A stretch of 35,963 nt of DNA, from contig JAILIM010000011.1 of assembly GCA_024695285.1 (NCBI GenBank), positions 1 through 35,963 of the forward strand, written 5' to 3'. The position numbers and the translations under genes are program-made. Under the pieces are notes generated by a model. The model had not been told where the DNA came from and searched no databases. It saw only the letters and a list, made by a program, of their open reading frames with translations. The stretch comes from Bacteroidales bacterium. GTDB lineage: Bacteria > Bacteroidota > Bacteroidia > Bacteroidales > UBA932. Position 1 is the stretch's first letter; each line of letters starts with the position of its first letter. This document shows positions 7,385 to 15,390 of this stretch, in pieces.

Positions 7385-8221
7385 CTAAGGGCGTTTTTCA
7401 ACGCGCACGAAACGCTCTTTCGAGAAAAAATCACGTATGACCGAGGTGCTTCCGAGGCCATCGAATAGCGCTGCCGTCTCAGTGCCGAGCCCTTCGTTGA
7501 TCTCGACTATGCAGAGGCCACCGGGGGCGAGAAAGCGCCGGGCCCACTCAGCGATGGCGCGGTAAAAGCGCAGCGGGTCGTCGTCCGGGACGAACAAGGC
7601 GAGTCCAGGCTCATTCTCGAGGACGTTGCGATGCATAAAAGCCTTCTCGCTTTCGCGTATATAGGGAGGGTTTGCCACTATGCAGCCGAAAGGCGCCCCG
7701 GGGAAGCTCTCCGGCACCTGCAGCACGTCCGCCTCAATAAACTTCACACCTTCCGGGAACTGCCCCCTGGCGACCTCCAGGGCCTCTTTCGAGATGTCCA
7801 CGCCGGTCACGATGCTCCCGGGAACGTCGAGCGCGAGGCTCCATGCTATGCAGCCCGAGCCGGTGCACAGGTCCAGCACACGATGGCCAGCCCGTACATA
7901 CTTTTCCGCTTCAGCCACCAGCTGCTCCGTCTCAGGCCTTGGTATCAGCACCGCAGGGCTCACACGGAAGCGCCGTCCGCAGAACTCCTGCCACCCCAGC
8001 ACATACTGCAGCGGCTCTCCGGCCAGCAGCCGCTCCATTGCGGCCCGAAGCTCCGGAATCCGGCCCTCGGGCACCTCCAGTCCGGGCTCGACGATGTGGG
8101 CATATGAGGAGACGCCCAGCAGCTCTCCCGCCAGACGCACCACGAGGCTCTTCGCCTCCTGCGGAGGGTAAAGAGCCTCGAGCGCCGTCGTGCTTTCGCG
8201 TATGAACTGCGAGAGAAGCAC
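7385..8221 (-). CDS. prmC: Peptide chain release factor N5-glutamine methyltransferase
   Basis: 278 residues from a GTG start. PrmC (HemK) methylates the glutamine of the GGQ motif of release factors RF1 and RF2 with S-adenosylmethionine, which promotes peptide release. The N-terminal helical substrate domain (about 1-85, with EPLQYVLGWQEFCGRRF) is followed by the methyltransferase domain: SAM loop VLDLCTGSGCIAWSLAL (about 113-129) and catalytic IVANPPYIRESEK (about 181-193). The GTG start shares its G with the TAG stop of the upstream ddl gene (TAGTG), so translation is coupled. Last gene of the pbp1A-ddl-prmC unit. Confidence 0.96.
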   Translation of the reverse strand: MLLSQFIRESTTALEALYPPQEAKSLVVRLAGELLGVSSYAHIVEPGLEVPEGRIPELRAAMERLLAGEPLQYVLGWQEFCGRRFRVSPAVLIPRPETEQLVAEAEKYVRAGHRVLDLCTGSGCIAWSLALDVPGSIVTGVDISKEALEVARGQFPEGVKFIEADVLQVPESFPGAPFGCIVANPPYIRESEKAFMHRNVLENEPGLALFVPDDDPLRFYRAIAEWARRFLAPGGLCIVEINEGLGTETAALFDGLGSTSVIRDFFSKERFVRVEKRP

Positions 8222-9231
8222 TATGAATTGTCGATAATCTGCGAGAGGAATTCAGTCATGGTGATACCCGCCTCGCGCACCATCTTGGGCACGAGCGACG
8301 CGCTGGTCATGCCGGGTATTGTGTTGACTTCCAGGAAGCAGAGCCCTTCGGGACCGAGGATGTAGTCCATGCGGACCACGCCCTTGCAGCCCAGGAAGGA
8401 GTAGAGCCGGCAGGTGGTTTCCTGCAGGTCGGCCGTCACCTCCGCAGGCACGGGGGCGGGACAGATCTCACGGCTGTGGCCATTGTACTTGGCGTCGTAG
8501 TCGAAGTACTCGTTGTCGCTGACTATCTCGATGGGAGGCAGCGCGCGCACTTTCTTGCCGTCGAACCAGGCGGCGCAGGTCAGCTCCCTGCCCTCGACGC
8601 CCTGCTCCACGAGCACCATCGGGCCCTCGGTGAAGGCGAACTGTATGGCCGACAGCAGTTCGGAAGGCTCGGCTACACGCGTTACTCCGAAGCTGGAACC
8701 GCCCTGAGTGGGCTTCACGAACACGGGGAACTTCAGTTCGGCGGCCGCCTTCCTGCAGAAGGCCTCCAGGTCGTCGCCCTGGCGCACGAACAGGTCCGGG
8801 GCGCAGCGCACAATGCCGCGAACGTAGGACTTGCAGGCGTATTTGTTGAAGGCGATCATGCTGGAGTAGGAGCCGCAGGAGCTGAACGGCACACCGAGCA
8901 TCTCCAGGTAGCCCTGGATCTGTCCGGTCTCGCCGGGCGCGCCGTGCTGCACTATGAAAGCGAAGTCGAATTTGACGCGCTTCCCGAGCACGTTCACCGA
9001 GAAATCGGTCTTGTCCACCTCGGGACGGGCGCCTTCCGGGAAGGTCACGCGCATCGCATTCCTGCGGCGGCACGCGACGAGCTGCCACTCGCCGAAACGG
9101 GCGAAGATCTCATACACGTCGTATTCCCTGTCGTCGATGGCGGAAGCCACGAATTCGCCGCTTCTGCAGGATACTTCCCACTCCGACGAATCGCTGCCGT
9201 AGATGACGGCTATCGTGTTGTATTTAGCCAT
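8221..9231 (-). CDS. ddl: D-alanine--D-alanine ligase
   Basis: 336 residues from ATG (MAKYNTIAVIYG); an in-frame extension upstream of it lies inside the penicillin-binding protein gene and is not real. Ddl joins two D-Ala with ATP, giving the dipeptide for UDP-MurNAc-pentapeptide. ATP-grasp features: HGAPGETGQIQGYLEMLGVP (substrate loop), KPTQGGSSFGVTRV (glycine-rich ATP loop, about 184-197), and the Mg-binding FLEVNTIPGMTSASLVP near the C-terminus. The ordinary Ddl motif HGxxGEDG is HGAPGETG here. Sits one base after the class A PBP stop codon and overlaps prmC, linking pentapeptide supply with glycan polymerisation in one operon. Confidence 0.96.
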   Translation of the reverse strand: MAKYNTIAVIYGSDSSEWEVSCRSGEFVASAIDDREYDVYEIFARFGEWQLVACRRRNAMRVTFPEGARPEVDKTDFSVNVLGKRVKFDFAFIVQHGAPGETGQIQGYLEMLGVPFSSCGSYSSMIAFNKYACKSYVRGIVRCAPDLFVRQGDDLEAFCRKAAAELKFPVFVKPTQGGSSFGVTRVAEPSELLSAIQFAFTEGPMVLVEQGVEGRELTCAAWFDGKKVRALPPIEIVSDNEYFDYDAKYNGHSREICPAPVPAEVTADLQETTCRLYSFLGCKGVVRMDYILGPEGLCFLEVNTIPGMTSASLVPKMVREAGITMTEFLSQIIDNS

Positions 9232-9232
9232 A

Positions 9233-11584
9233 TCAGTTGAAATAATAATCGGTTTCCTGGTTGTTGGCCGTCTCGGCGGCTTCGTTGACGTCCTCGTCTC
9301 CGCCGAGGAAGGTGCCGGAAGAGGAGCAGTCAAGGTTGAAGGACGTGCCGGGAGGGGCCTGGAAGGTGTCGCTCTCGCTGAAGATACCGGCCGCAAGGCA
9401 CTTCTTCATCCATATACCCCAGATAGGCAGGGCCATGCGCGAGCCGTCGAGGGTGTTGAAGTGAATCTGGCGGTCCTCGCCGCCGATCCAGGCGCCGGCC
9501 GTGATCTTTGGTGTGTAGCCTATGAACCAGCCGTCGGAGCAGTCGTTGGTGGTACCGGTTTTGCCCGCTATCTCGCCCTTGAGATTGTAGGCGTAGCGCA
9601 GGCGGCTGCCGGTGCCTCCGTTCACGACGCCCTGCATCAGGTTGGCCATCAGGAAGGCGGAGGAGGCGCTGATGGCCTCGCGCTTGGTGCCGGTGTGCTC
9701 GGTGATCACGTTGCCCTGGTTGTCTTCGATGCGGGTCACGTAGAGCGGCGACGCGTACACGCCCCTGGACGGGAAGGTGTTGTAGGCGGCGACCATCTCA
9801 TAAAGGGCTATGTCGGCGGGACCCACGCAGAGCGAATAGACTTCGTCGACGTGGCTGTGGATGCCCATACGGTGCATCATCTGAGCCATGGCCTGGGGGC
9901 CGAACTGCTTCATCAGGAAGGCGGAGATGTTGTTGGAACTGTTGGCGAGGCCCCATTTCAGGGTGACGGTCTGGCCTATGATTTCCTTTTTGTCGGTACT
10001 GCGGGGCGTCCAGGTGGAGCCGTCGTAGTTGATGAAAGTCTGAGGGGCGCAGACCACGCGGTCGCAGGGAGACATGCCCTCCTGCATCGCGAGCGTGTAG
10101 AGGAACGGCTTTATGGTCGAACCTACCTGGCGCTTGGCCTGGCTCACGTTGTCGTATTTGAAGTAGCGGTAGTTGGGGCCGCCCACGAATGCCTTGACGT
10201 TGCCGGTGCCGGCCTCGATCGCCACGAAGCCGCAGCGCAGGAAGGACTTGTAGTAGCGGATGGAGTCGTTGGGGGTCATCGTGGTGTCGACGTAACCCTT
10301 CTTGTTCCATGAGAACACGCGCATGTTCTGCGGCACGTCGAACTGGGCCAGGATCTCGTCCTCGCTCAGGCCGGCCTTCTTCTGCATGCGCCAGCGGTCG
10401 CTCCACTTGCGCGCCTGGGCCATCAGCTTCTTGACGGTGGCCTGGTCTATGTCGTTGGCGAAAGGCTTGTTGCGCTTGCCCTTGAGCTCCTTGTTGAAGG
10501 CTCCCTGGAGGTAGCCGCCGAGGTGCTCGGCAACGGCTTCTTCGGCGAAGACCTGCATCTTGTAGTTGATGGTCGTGTAGATGCGCAGGCCGTCCTTGTC
10601 GAGGTTGTAGGAACTGCCGTCGGGTTTCTTGTTTTTCTTCAGCCAGCCGTATATGGCGTCCGTGGCCCAGCGCAGGGAGTCGGCGGAATAGTCTTCCTCG
10701 AACTGGTAGTCGCCGCGGCGGGGCTTGGAGGCGTTCATGTCGCGCCTGAGCATGTCGCGGAAGTAGGGGGCGTGGCCGGAATTGTGGTCCATGACGTGGT
10801 AGTCCAGGACTATAGGAAGCGCCTGTATCGAGTCACGGTCGGCCTTGGAGATGTAGCCGGCCTTGGCCATCTGTCCGATGACGAAGTTGCGGCGCTTCAG
10901 GGCGTTGTCGGGATTGAGGACTGGATTGTAGCGGGTGGGCTTGTTGACCATTCCCACGAGCATGGCGCTCTCCTGGATGTTGAGGTCGGCGGGCTGCTTG
11001 GCGAAGAAGGTCTCGGAGGCTGACTTGACACCGAAGGCTCCGCTTCCGAAGAAGATGGAGTTGAGGTACATGGCGATGATCTCGTTCTTGGTGTAGTCGC
11101 GCTCCAGGCGCACTGCGGTGATCCATTCCTTGAGCTTGGTGAAGACCATCTTCACCTTGCCGACGTTCTCTTCGCGGGGGTAGAGGGTCTTGGCGAGCTG
11201 CTGGGTTATGGTGCTGCCGCCGCCCTGGCTGGAATCGCGCAGCAGGAGGGTTTTCACGGCCACGCGCGCAAGTCCTTTCATGTCTATGCCGGAGTGCTTG
11301 TAGAAGCGGACGTCTTCCGTGGCTACGGCGGCGTGGACAAGGTTCTCGGACAGTTCTTCGTAGGAAGCGTAGGTGCGGTTTTCGATATGGAAAGTGGTCA
11401 GCACCTCGCCGTCTTCGGCGAGCACCTGGGTGGCGAGTTTGTTGTCGGGATGCTCGAGTTCTTCAAAGGAAGGAAGCTTGGCAAACAGCCCCACGAGGAC
11501 CAACAGCAACAGCACGAAGGCGAAGGGTGCGGTGAGCAGGATCCAGAACCACCTGGTTATTGTCTTTTTGGTCTTGTCAGTCAT
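9233..11584 (-). CDS. Class A penicillin-binding protein (glycosyltransferase/transpeptidase)
   Basis: 783 residues from the ATG at 11584; seven extra codons from an upstream TTG would overlap the -7 box, so are rejected. Polymerises and crosslinks peptidoglycan. Domain order: short cytoplasmic tail, one TM helix (about 12-36), GT51 glycosyltransferase with catalytic Glu90 in ATEDVRFYKHSG and the second motif GGGSTITQQLAK (about 116-127), then the transpeptidase with nucleophile Ser489 (GSTIKPF), SSN and KTGTTNDCSDGWFIGY. The C-terminus is an acidic Asn/Glu-rich tail (DEDVNEAAETANNQETDYYF). Length is normal for PBP1a. First gene of the operon with ddl and prmC, divergent from topA. Confidence 0.95.
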   Translation of the reverse strand: MTDKTKKTITRWFWILLTAPFAFVLLLLVLVGLFAKLPSFEELEHPDNKLATQVLAEDGEVLTTFHIENRTYASYEELSENLVHAAVATEDVRFYKHSGIDMKGLARVAVKTLLLRDSSQGGGSTITQQLAKTLYPREENVGKVKMVFTKLKEWITAVRLERDYTKNEIIAMYLNSIFFGSGAFGVKSASETFFAKQPADLNIQESAMLVGMVNKPTRYNPVLNPDNALKRRNFVIGQMAKAGYISKADRDSIQALPIVLDYHVMDHNSGHAPYFRDMLRRDMNASKPRRGDYQFEEDYSADSLRWATDAIYGWLKKNKKPDGSSYNLDKDGLRIYTTINYKMQVFAEEAVAEHLGGYLQGAFNKELKGKRNKPFANDIDQATVKKLMAQARKWSDRWRMQKKAGLSEDEILAQFDVPQNMRVFSWNKKGYVDTTMTPNDSIRYYKSFLRCGFVAIEAGTGNVKAFVGGPNYRYFKYDNVSQAKRQVGSTIKPFLYTLAMQEGMSPCDRVVCAPQTFINYDGSTWTPRSTDKKEIIGQTVTLKWGLANSSNNISAFLMKQFGPQAMAQMMHRMGIHSHVDEVYSLCVGPADIALYEMVAAYNTFPSRGVYASPLYVTRIEDNQGNVITEHTGTKREAISASSAFLMANLMQGVVNGGTGSRLRYAYNLKGEIAGKTGTTNDCSDGWFIGYTPKITAGAWIGGEDRQIHFNTLDGSRMALPIWGIWMKKCLAAGIFSESDTFQAPPGTSFNLDCSSSGTFLGGDEDVNEAAETANNQETDYYFN

Positions 11585-11602
11585 TTTTATTAATTGAAAA
11601 CA

Positions 11603-11610
11603 CAAAATTA
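11603..11610 (-). promoter_or_regulatory. -7 box for the PBP-ddl-prmC operon
   Basis: TAATTTTG on the minus strand matches TAnnTTTG and ends 18 bases before the ATG. No convincing -33 TTG at the expected distance. The neighbourhood is AT-rich against the GC-rich coding regions on both sides. Confidence 0.55.
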
Positions 11611-11618
11611 CTATTTAA

Positions 11619-11652
11619 TTTGGAAAATCGTAGCCGTTTTGTTTTAACTTTG
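11619..11652 (+). promoter_or_regulatory. Promoter of topA-lrp
   Basis: -7 box TAACTTTG (11645-11652) and a TTTG (11619-11622) 22 bases upstream, slightly wider than usual. Leader to the topA ATG is about 14-19 bases. Confidence 0.55.
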
Positions 11653-11671
11653 TAGCCGATATTGTGAAATT

Positions 11672-13984
11672 ATGGAAAAGAATTTAGTGATTGTTGAGTC
11701 GCCGGCCAAGGCGAAAACCATTCAGAAGTATCTGGGAGAGGGATTTGTGGTCAAGTCCAGTTTCGGCCACATACGTGATTTGCAGGAAAAGAGCTTGAGT
11801 ATCGATATACAGGGCGGGTTCAAGCCCGAATATGTGGTGCCTTCCGAGAAGAGGCGCGTGGTCAGCGAGCTGAAGAAACTTGCCGACGGCGCCTCCGTCA
11901 TCTGGCTGGCTTCCGATGAGGACCGCGAAGGAGAGGCCATTTCCTGGCACTTGACCGAGACCCTCGGCCTCAAGCCGGAAAAGACCAAGCGTATCGTTTT
12001 CCACGAAATCACCAAGGACGCCATCCTGTATGCAGTCGACCATCCCCGCTCCCTGGACATGGATCTGGTCAACGCCCAGCAGGCGCGCCGCGTGCTCGAC
12101 CGCCTCGTGGGTTTCGAGCTTTCGCCTATCCTGTGGCGCAAGATCCAGAGGGGTCTGTCCGCCGGTCGCGTGCAGTCGGTGGTCCTCCGCCTTGTGGTGG
12201 ACCGTGAGCGTGAGATCAACGCTTTCGAGCCCGTGCCCTTCTACCGTGTGGAAGCTATGTTCGAGATATTGGGCATAAAGGTCAAAGGCTTGCTGGACAA
12301 GCGTTTCGATACCTTCGACGATGCCCGCCGCTTCCTTGAGGACTGCATCGGCGCCCGCTACTCGGTGGGCCTGGTGGAGAGCAAGGAAGGCCTGCGCATG
12401 CCGCCGCCTCCCTTCACGACTTCTACGCTTCAGCAGGAGGCCGCCCGCAAGCTCCACCTCCCCGTCAGCACGACCATGCGCGTTGCCCAGTCGCTCTATG
12501 AGCGCGGTCTCATCACCTACATGCGTACCGACTCCACTAATCTTTCCAGCCTTGCGGTCAACACGGCCAAGACATTCATAAACAGCAACTTCGGAGAGGA
12601 GTACTCCCGCGCCCGCCAGTACAAGACGCACTCCAAGGGCGCTCAGGAAGCCCACGAGGCCATACGTCCTACCTTCATTTCCAACACCGAAATCGAGGGC
12701 ACGCAGCAGGAGAAGAAGCTCTACCAGCTGATATGGAAGCGCACGGTCGCGTCCCAGATGGCAGAGGCGAGGGTGCTCAACACCACTATCCAGGTCGACA
12801 TCGACAAGCGTCCCGAAAAATACGCCATCCAGTCCATCCAGGTACTGTTCGACGGCTTCCTGAAGCTCTACCGCGAAGGCTCCGACGACGAAGAGGAGAA
12901 CGAGGGCGAAGACGTGGTGCTCCCGAAGGTGGGAGTGGGCGATGCGCTTGCGGCCGTGACTGTGGATGCTGCCTGCAAGTACACCCAGCCGCCGTTCCGC
13001 TACTCCGAGCAGACGCTTATCAAGAAGATGGAGGAGCTCGGCATTGGCCGCCCGTCCACCTATGCCCCCACCATCACCACCCTGACCAAGGCCCGCGGCT
13101 ACCTTGTCAAAGGCGACAAGGACGGCAGCAAGGTACAGGTCCGCAACCTGGTGCTCAAGGGCGGCGCTATTTCCGAGTCCACCAAGACCGAGCTCGTGGG
13201 CGCCGAGAAGGGCAAGCTGCTGCCGACCGACGTGGGCGTGCTCGTGACCGACTACCTGACAGGCAGTTTCTCCGACATCATGGACTACGACTTCACCGCC
13301 AACGTCGAAAAGGACTTCGACCAGATTGCCGGCGGGAAGAAGCAGTGGAACAAGGTCATCTCCGATTTCTACACTCCGTTCCACCATAAGGTCGACGAGG
13401 CCATCAGCAACCGCCAGTACAGCCACATCGAAAGGGAAATCGGTATCGATCCTTCCGACGGCCAGATGATAGTGGCGCGCCTGGGCCAGTTCGGTCCGTA
13501 CGTCCAGAAGGGCGACGGCGAGAACCGCCAGTCCGCAAGCCTCAACAAGGGACAGATCATTGAAAACCTCACCCTCGAGGAGGCCGCCCGCCTCTTCAAC
13601 CTGCCGCGCACGGTCGGCGAGTACGAGGGCGAGCCCGTTGTGGCGACCAAGGGACGCTTCGGCCCGTACATCAAGGCCGGTGACCGCAATGTTTCCCTGC
13701 CCCGCGGCAAGGATCCGCTCCATATTTCCATCGAGGAGTGCATAGCCCTGATCGAGGCCGACAAGGTCAAGAAGGAGACTGTCGCGACCCCTCTCAAGGA
13801 GTGGCCGGAAAGCGATATCAGCATCATCAACGGCCGTTACGGCCCTTATCTCAAGCACGCCGGCAGCAACTACCGCATCCCCAGGGATGTGTCCGCCGAG
13901 AACCTCACCGAGGAGCAGTGCAAGGAAATAATTGCCTCAGGCAGCCCCACGGCGCATAAGGCCCGCAGATTCAAGAAGAAATAG
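11672..13984 (+). CDS. topA: DNA topoisomerase I
   Basis: 770 residues. Type IA enzyme that relaxes negative supercoils by cutting one strand through a phosphotyrosine. N-terminal Toprim domain: VIVESPAKAKTIQKYLG with the catalytic Glu, and ASDEDREGEAISWHL (about 83-97, the DxD metal site). Active-site tyrosine Tyr283 in RGLITYMRTDST. Residues about 405-420 are an acidic insertion (SDDEEENEGEDVV). The C-terminus lacks cysteine zinc ribbons and instead carries Toprim_C-type repeats (GQFGPYVQKGDG, GRFGPYIKAGDRN, GRYGPYLKHAGSN) and ends in a basic tail, the usual form in Bacteroidota. The lrp gene follows after two bases. Confidence 0.97.
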   Translation: MEKNLVIVESPAKAKTIQKYLGEGFVVKSSFGHIRDLQEKSLSIDIQGGFKPEYVVPSEKRRVVSELKKLADGASVIWLASDEDREGEAISWHLTETLGLKPEKTKRIVFHEITKDAILYAVDHPRSLDMDLVNAQQARRVLDRLVGFELSPILWRKIQRGLSAGRVQSVVLRLVVDREREINAFEPVPFYRVEAMFEILGIKVKGLLDKRFDTFDDARRFLEDCIGARYSVGLVESKEGLRMPPPPFTTSTLQQEAARKLHLPVSTTMRVAQSLYERGLITYMRTDSTNLSSLAVNTAKTFINSNFGEEYSRARQYKTHSKGAQEAHEAIRPTFISNTEIEGTQQEKKLYQLIWKRTVASQMAEARVLNTTIQVDIDKRPEKYAIQSIQVLFDGFLKLYREGSDDEEENEGEDVVLPKVGVGDALAAVTVDAACKYTQPPFRYSEQTLIKKMEELGIGRPSTYAPTITTLTKARGYLVKGDKDGSKVQVRNLVLKGGAISESTKTELVGAEKGKLLPTDVGVLVTDYLTGSFSDIMDYDFTANVEKDFDQIAGGKKQWNKVISDFYTPFHHKVDEAISNRQYSHIEREIGIDPSDGQMIVARLGQFGPYVQKGDGENRQSASLNKGQIIENLTLEEAARLFNLPRTVGEYEGEPVVATKGRFGPYIKAGDRNVSLPRGKDPLHISIEECIALIEADKVKKETVATPLKEWPESDISIINGRYGPYLKHAGSNYRIPRDVSAENLTEEQCKEIIASGSPTAHKARRFKKK

Positions 13985-13986
13985 TT

Positions 13987-14478
13987 ATGGCGAACTACCA
14001 GCTCGATGAAACCGACAGGAAGATCCTGTCGTTTCTGGTCAACAATGCGCGCATGCCCTACCAGGAGATTGCCCGCGAGTGCGGCATCTCCGGCGCCGCC
14101 GTCCACCAGCGTATCAAGAAGCTGGAAGACAACGAAGTTATTACCGGCTCCCAGATGCTGGTCAAGCCCGGCGCGCTCGGACTTAATGTCTGCGCCTTCA
14201 TCAGCGTGTCCCTGACGGAAGCGAATAAGTACCAGGATGTTGTGGATGCCTTGAAGCACATCCCTGAGATTGTTGAATGCCATTTCGTTACCGGCCGTGC
14301 AGCTCTTCTTCTCAAACTTTACTGCATCGACAACGACCACTTGATGGAAGCTATTATCAACACCATCCAGCGTATCCCTTACGTCCAGTCCACCGAGACA
14401 ATGATTTCCCTCGACCAGGCATTTGACCGCCAAGTCTGGGTCAAAGACTTCAAAAACACGACGTTCCGGAACCTTTAA
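13987..14478 (+). CDS. Lrp/AsnC family transcriptional regulator
   Basis: 163 residues. N-terminal winged helix (about 5-55: LDETDRKILSFLVNNARMPY, then the recognition part CGISGAAVHQRIKKLED) and a C-terminal RAM/ligand-binding domain (about 70-150) of alternating beta and alpha elements. Lrp/AsnC proteins bind amino acids and form octamers that bend DNA; the ligand of this one is not readable. Directly downstream of topA and almost surely cotranscribed; a topology enzyme and an architectural-type regulator in one unit is plausible but may be mere proximity. The stop codon sits in the loop of a long inverted repeat. Confidence 0.93.
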   Translation: MANYQLDETDRKILSFLVNNARMPYQEIARECGISGAAVHQRIKKLEDNEVITGSQMLVKPGALGLNVCAFISVSLTEANKYQDVVDALKHIPEIVECHFVTGRAALLLKLYCIDNDHLMEAIINTIQRIPYVQSTETMISLDQAFDRQVWVKDFKNTTFRNL

Positions 14479-14492
14479 TTCCGGAAAGTCGT
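14458..14492 (+). terminator. Stem-loop across the lrp stop codon
   Basis: Arms of 14 bases (14458-14471 and 14479-14492) with 13 of 14 pairs, core TTCCGGAA, and a 7-base loop that holds the TAA stop. No T-run follows, so termination would not be of the classic intrinsic type; it could equally protect the mRNA 3' end. Confidence 0.45.
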
Positions 14493-14559
14493 AGTCGCTG
14501 CTGCGCAGCAAATACTACTATCCCCCTGCACCCCCAAGGGACGGGGGGCGTTCCCCCCG
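14491..14559. repeat. Cluster of palindromes between lrp and ispD (REP-like candidate)
   Basis: Two further hairpins follow the one at the lrp stop: GTAGT...ACTAC arms (14491-14495, 14514-14518) enclosing the 12-base palindrome TGCTGCGCAGCA (14499-14510), and a 7-bp stem CGGGGGG/CCCCCCG (14542-14548, 14553-14559) with loop CGTT. The remaining bases to 14631 are C-rich and non-coding. Both flanking genes converge here. It looks like a mobile-type intergenic repeat or a strong two-way terminator region. Confidence 0.45.
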
Positions 14560-14631
14560 AAACCCCCTGAGTCGGCCTGCGGCCTCCATAACCCTGAATC
14601 AGACGACCACTCCTCCGGCAACTCTCCGAAT

Positions 14632-15303
14632 CTACAGCAGCAGGCGGGCGAGGGAGAGGTCGTCGGGGGTGGTGATTTTGAGGTTGTATTTTTCGCCGGG
14701 ATGGAGGTCGATGGGGGTGCCGGCGCGCTCGGCGACGGAGGCGTCGTCGGTGAAGGACGTGTCGTATGGCTGTTCGTAGGCCTGTTTAAGGATTTTAGAG
14801 AGAAACATTTGCGGGGTCTGGACGGCGACCAGGCGGCTGCGGTCGGGGGCCGGGAGCGACGGGTCCGTGCTCCGGAGCGTGTCGGTCACCGGCACGACCG
14901 GGATGAGGGCCTGCGGGCCGCCGGGCAGCTGCATCCTGTCCAGCATGGCGCGCACCAGCCCCGGGGTGAACAGCGGCCGCACGCCGTCGTGGATGGAGAC
15001 GATTGCGCCGTCGGGCACCTTGTCCAGGGCGGCCTTGACCGAATGGAAGCGTGTCATCCCGCCGCGGACTATGGTCTGGGGGAAAGAGGCGGCGTGCCGA
15101 AGGCATAGTTCCTGCCACTTTTCCAGGTGCCTTTCCGGCAGCACCACGATGACGTGCGACTCGGGCGCCGCCTCCAGGAAACGCTCAATTGAGCGTTGCA
15201 GGATAGGGATTCCGCCTAGGTCGAGGAACTGTTTCGGGAGGTCTCCTCCCATCCTTGTGCCGCTGCCTCCGGCAACGAAAACTGCGTATACTGGCCTGGA
15301 CAT
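14632..15303 (-). CDS. ispD: 2-C-methyl-D-erythritol 4-phosphate cytidylyltransferase
   Basis: 223 residues from ATG (MSRPVYAVFVAGGSGTRMGG); the TTG farther upstream overlaps the -7 box. IspD forms CDP-methylerythritol from MEP and CTP in the non-mevalonate isoprenoid route, which feeds undecaprenyl phosphate for wall synthesis. Visible: nucleotide-binding AGGSGTRMGGDLPKQFLDLG, the RGGMTRFHSVKAALD segment with the conserved Arg and Ser, IHDGVRPLF with the conserved Asp, and FTDDASVAERAG near the C-terminus. Length is usual. Monocistronic, convergent with lrp and divergent from mreB. Confidence 0.95.
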   Translation of the reverse strand: MSRPVYAVFVAGGSGTRMGGDLPKQFLDLGGIPILQRSIERFLEAAPESHVIVVLPERHLEKWQELCLRHAASFPQTIVRGGMTRFHSVKAALDKVPDGAIVSIHDGVRPLFTPGLVRAMLDRMQLPGGPQALIPVVPVTDTLRSTDPSLPAPDRSRLVAVQTPQMFLSKILKQAYEQPYDTSFTDDASVAERAGTPIDLHPGEKYNLKITTPDDLSLARLLL

Positions 15304-15324
15304 AAAATCGCAAAATATCTCTTG

Positions 15325-15332
15325 CAAAATTA
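15325..15332 (-). promoter_or_regulatory. -7 box of ispD
   Basis: TAATTTTG on the minus strand, ending 21 bases before the ispD ATG. No clear -33 TTG. Confidence 0.5.
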
Positions 15333-15355
15333 GTGGATTTTCTTGGAAATTTACT

Positions 15356-15363
15356 TAATTTTG
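15356..15363 (+). promoter_or_regulatory. -7 box of the mre operon
   Basis: TAATTTTG matches TAnnTTTG, 27 bases before the mreB ATG. No clear -33 TTG. It is the only candidate promoter seen for the elongasome operon, which continues with very small gaps through the CotH gene. Confidence 0.5.
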
Positions 15364-15390
15364 TAGGACTATCCGTTTATCCGAAAGATT

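Noticed and set aside
9232..9396. Longer N-terminus for ddl
   Set aside because: Pro/Ser/Thr-rich out-of-frame sequence inside the PBP gene; MAKYNTIAVIYG is the normal Ddl start.
9203..10312. 369-codon plus-strand frame across ddl and the penicillin-binding protein gene
   Set aside because: Shadow frame over two real minus-strand genes that have full motifs.
11684..13858. A 724-codon open frame antisense to topA
   Set aside because: Its composition (rich in Gly, Val, Leu, His, Asp with no domain pattern) is that of a mirror frame of a GC-rich gene; topA on the plus strand has all expected motifs and a promoter.
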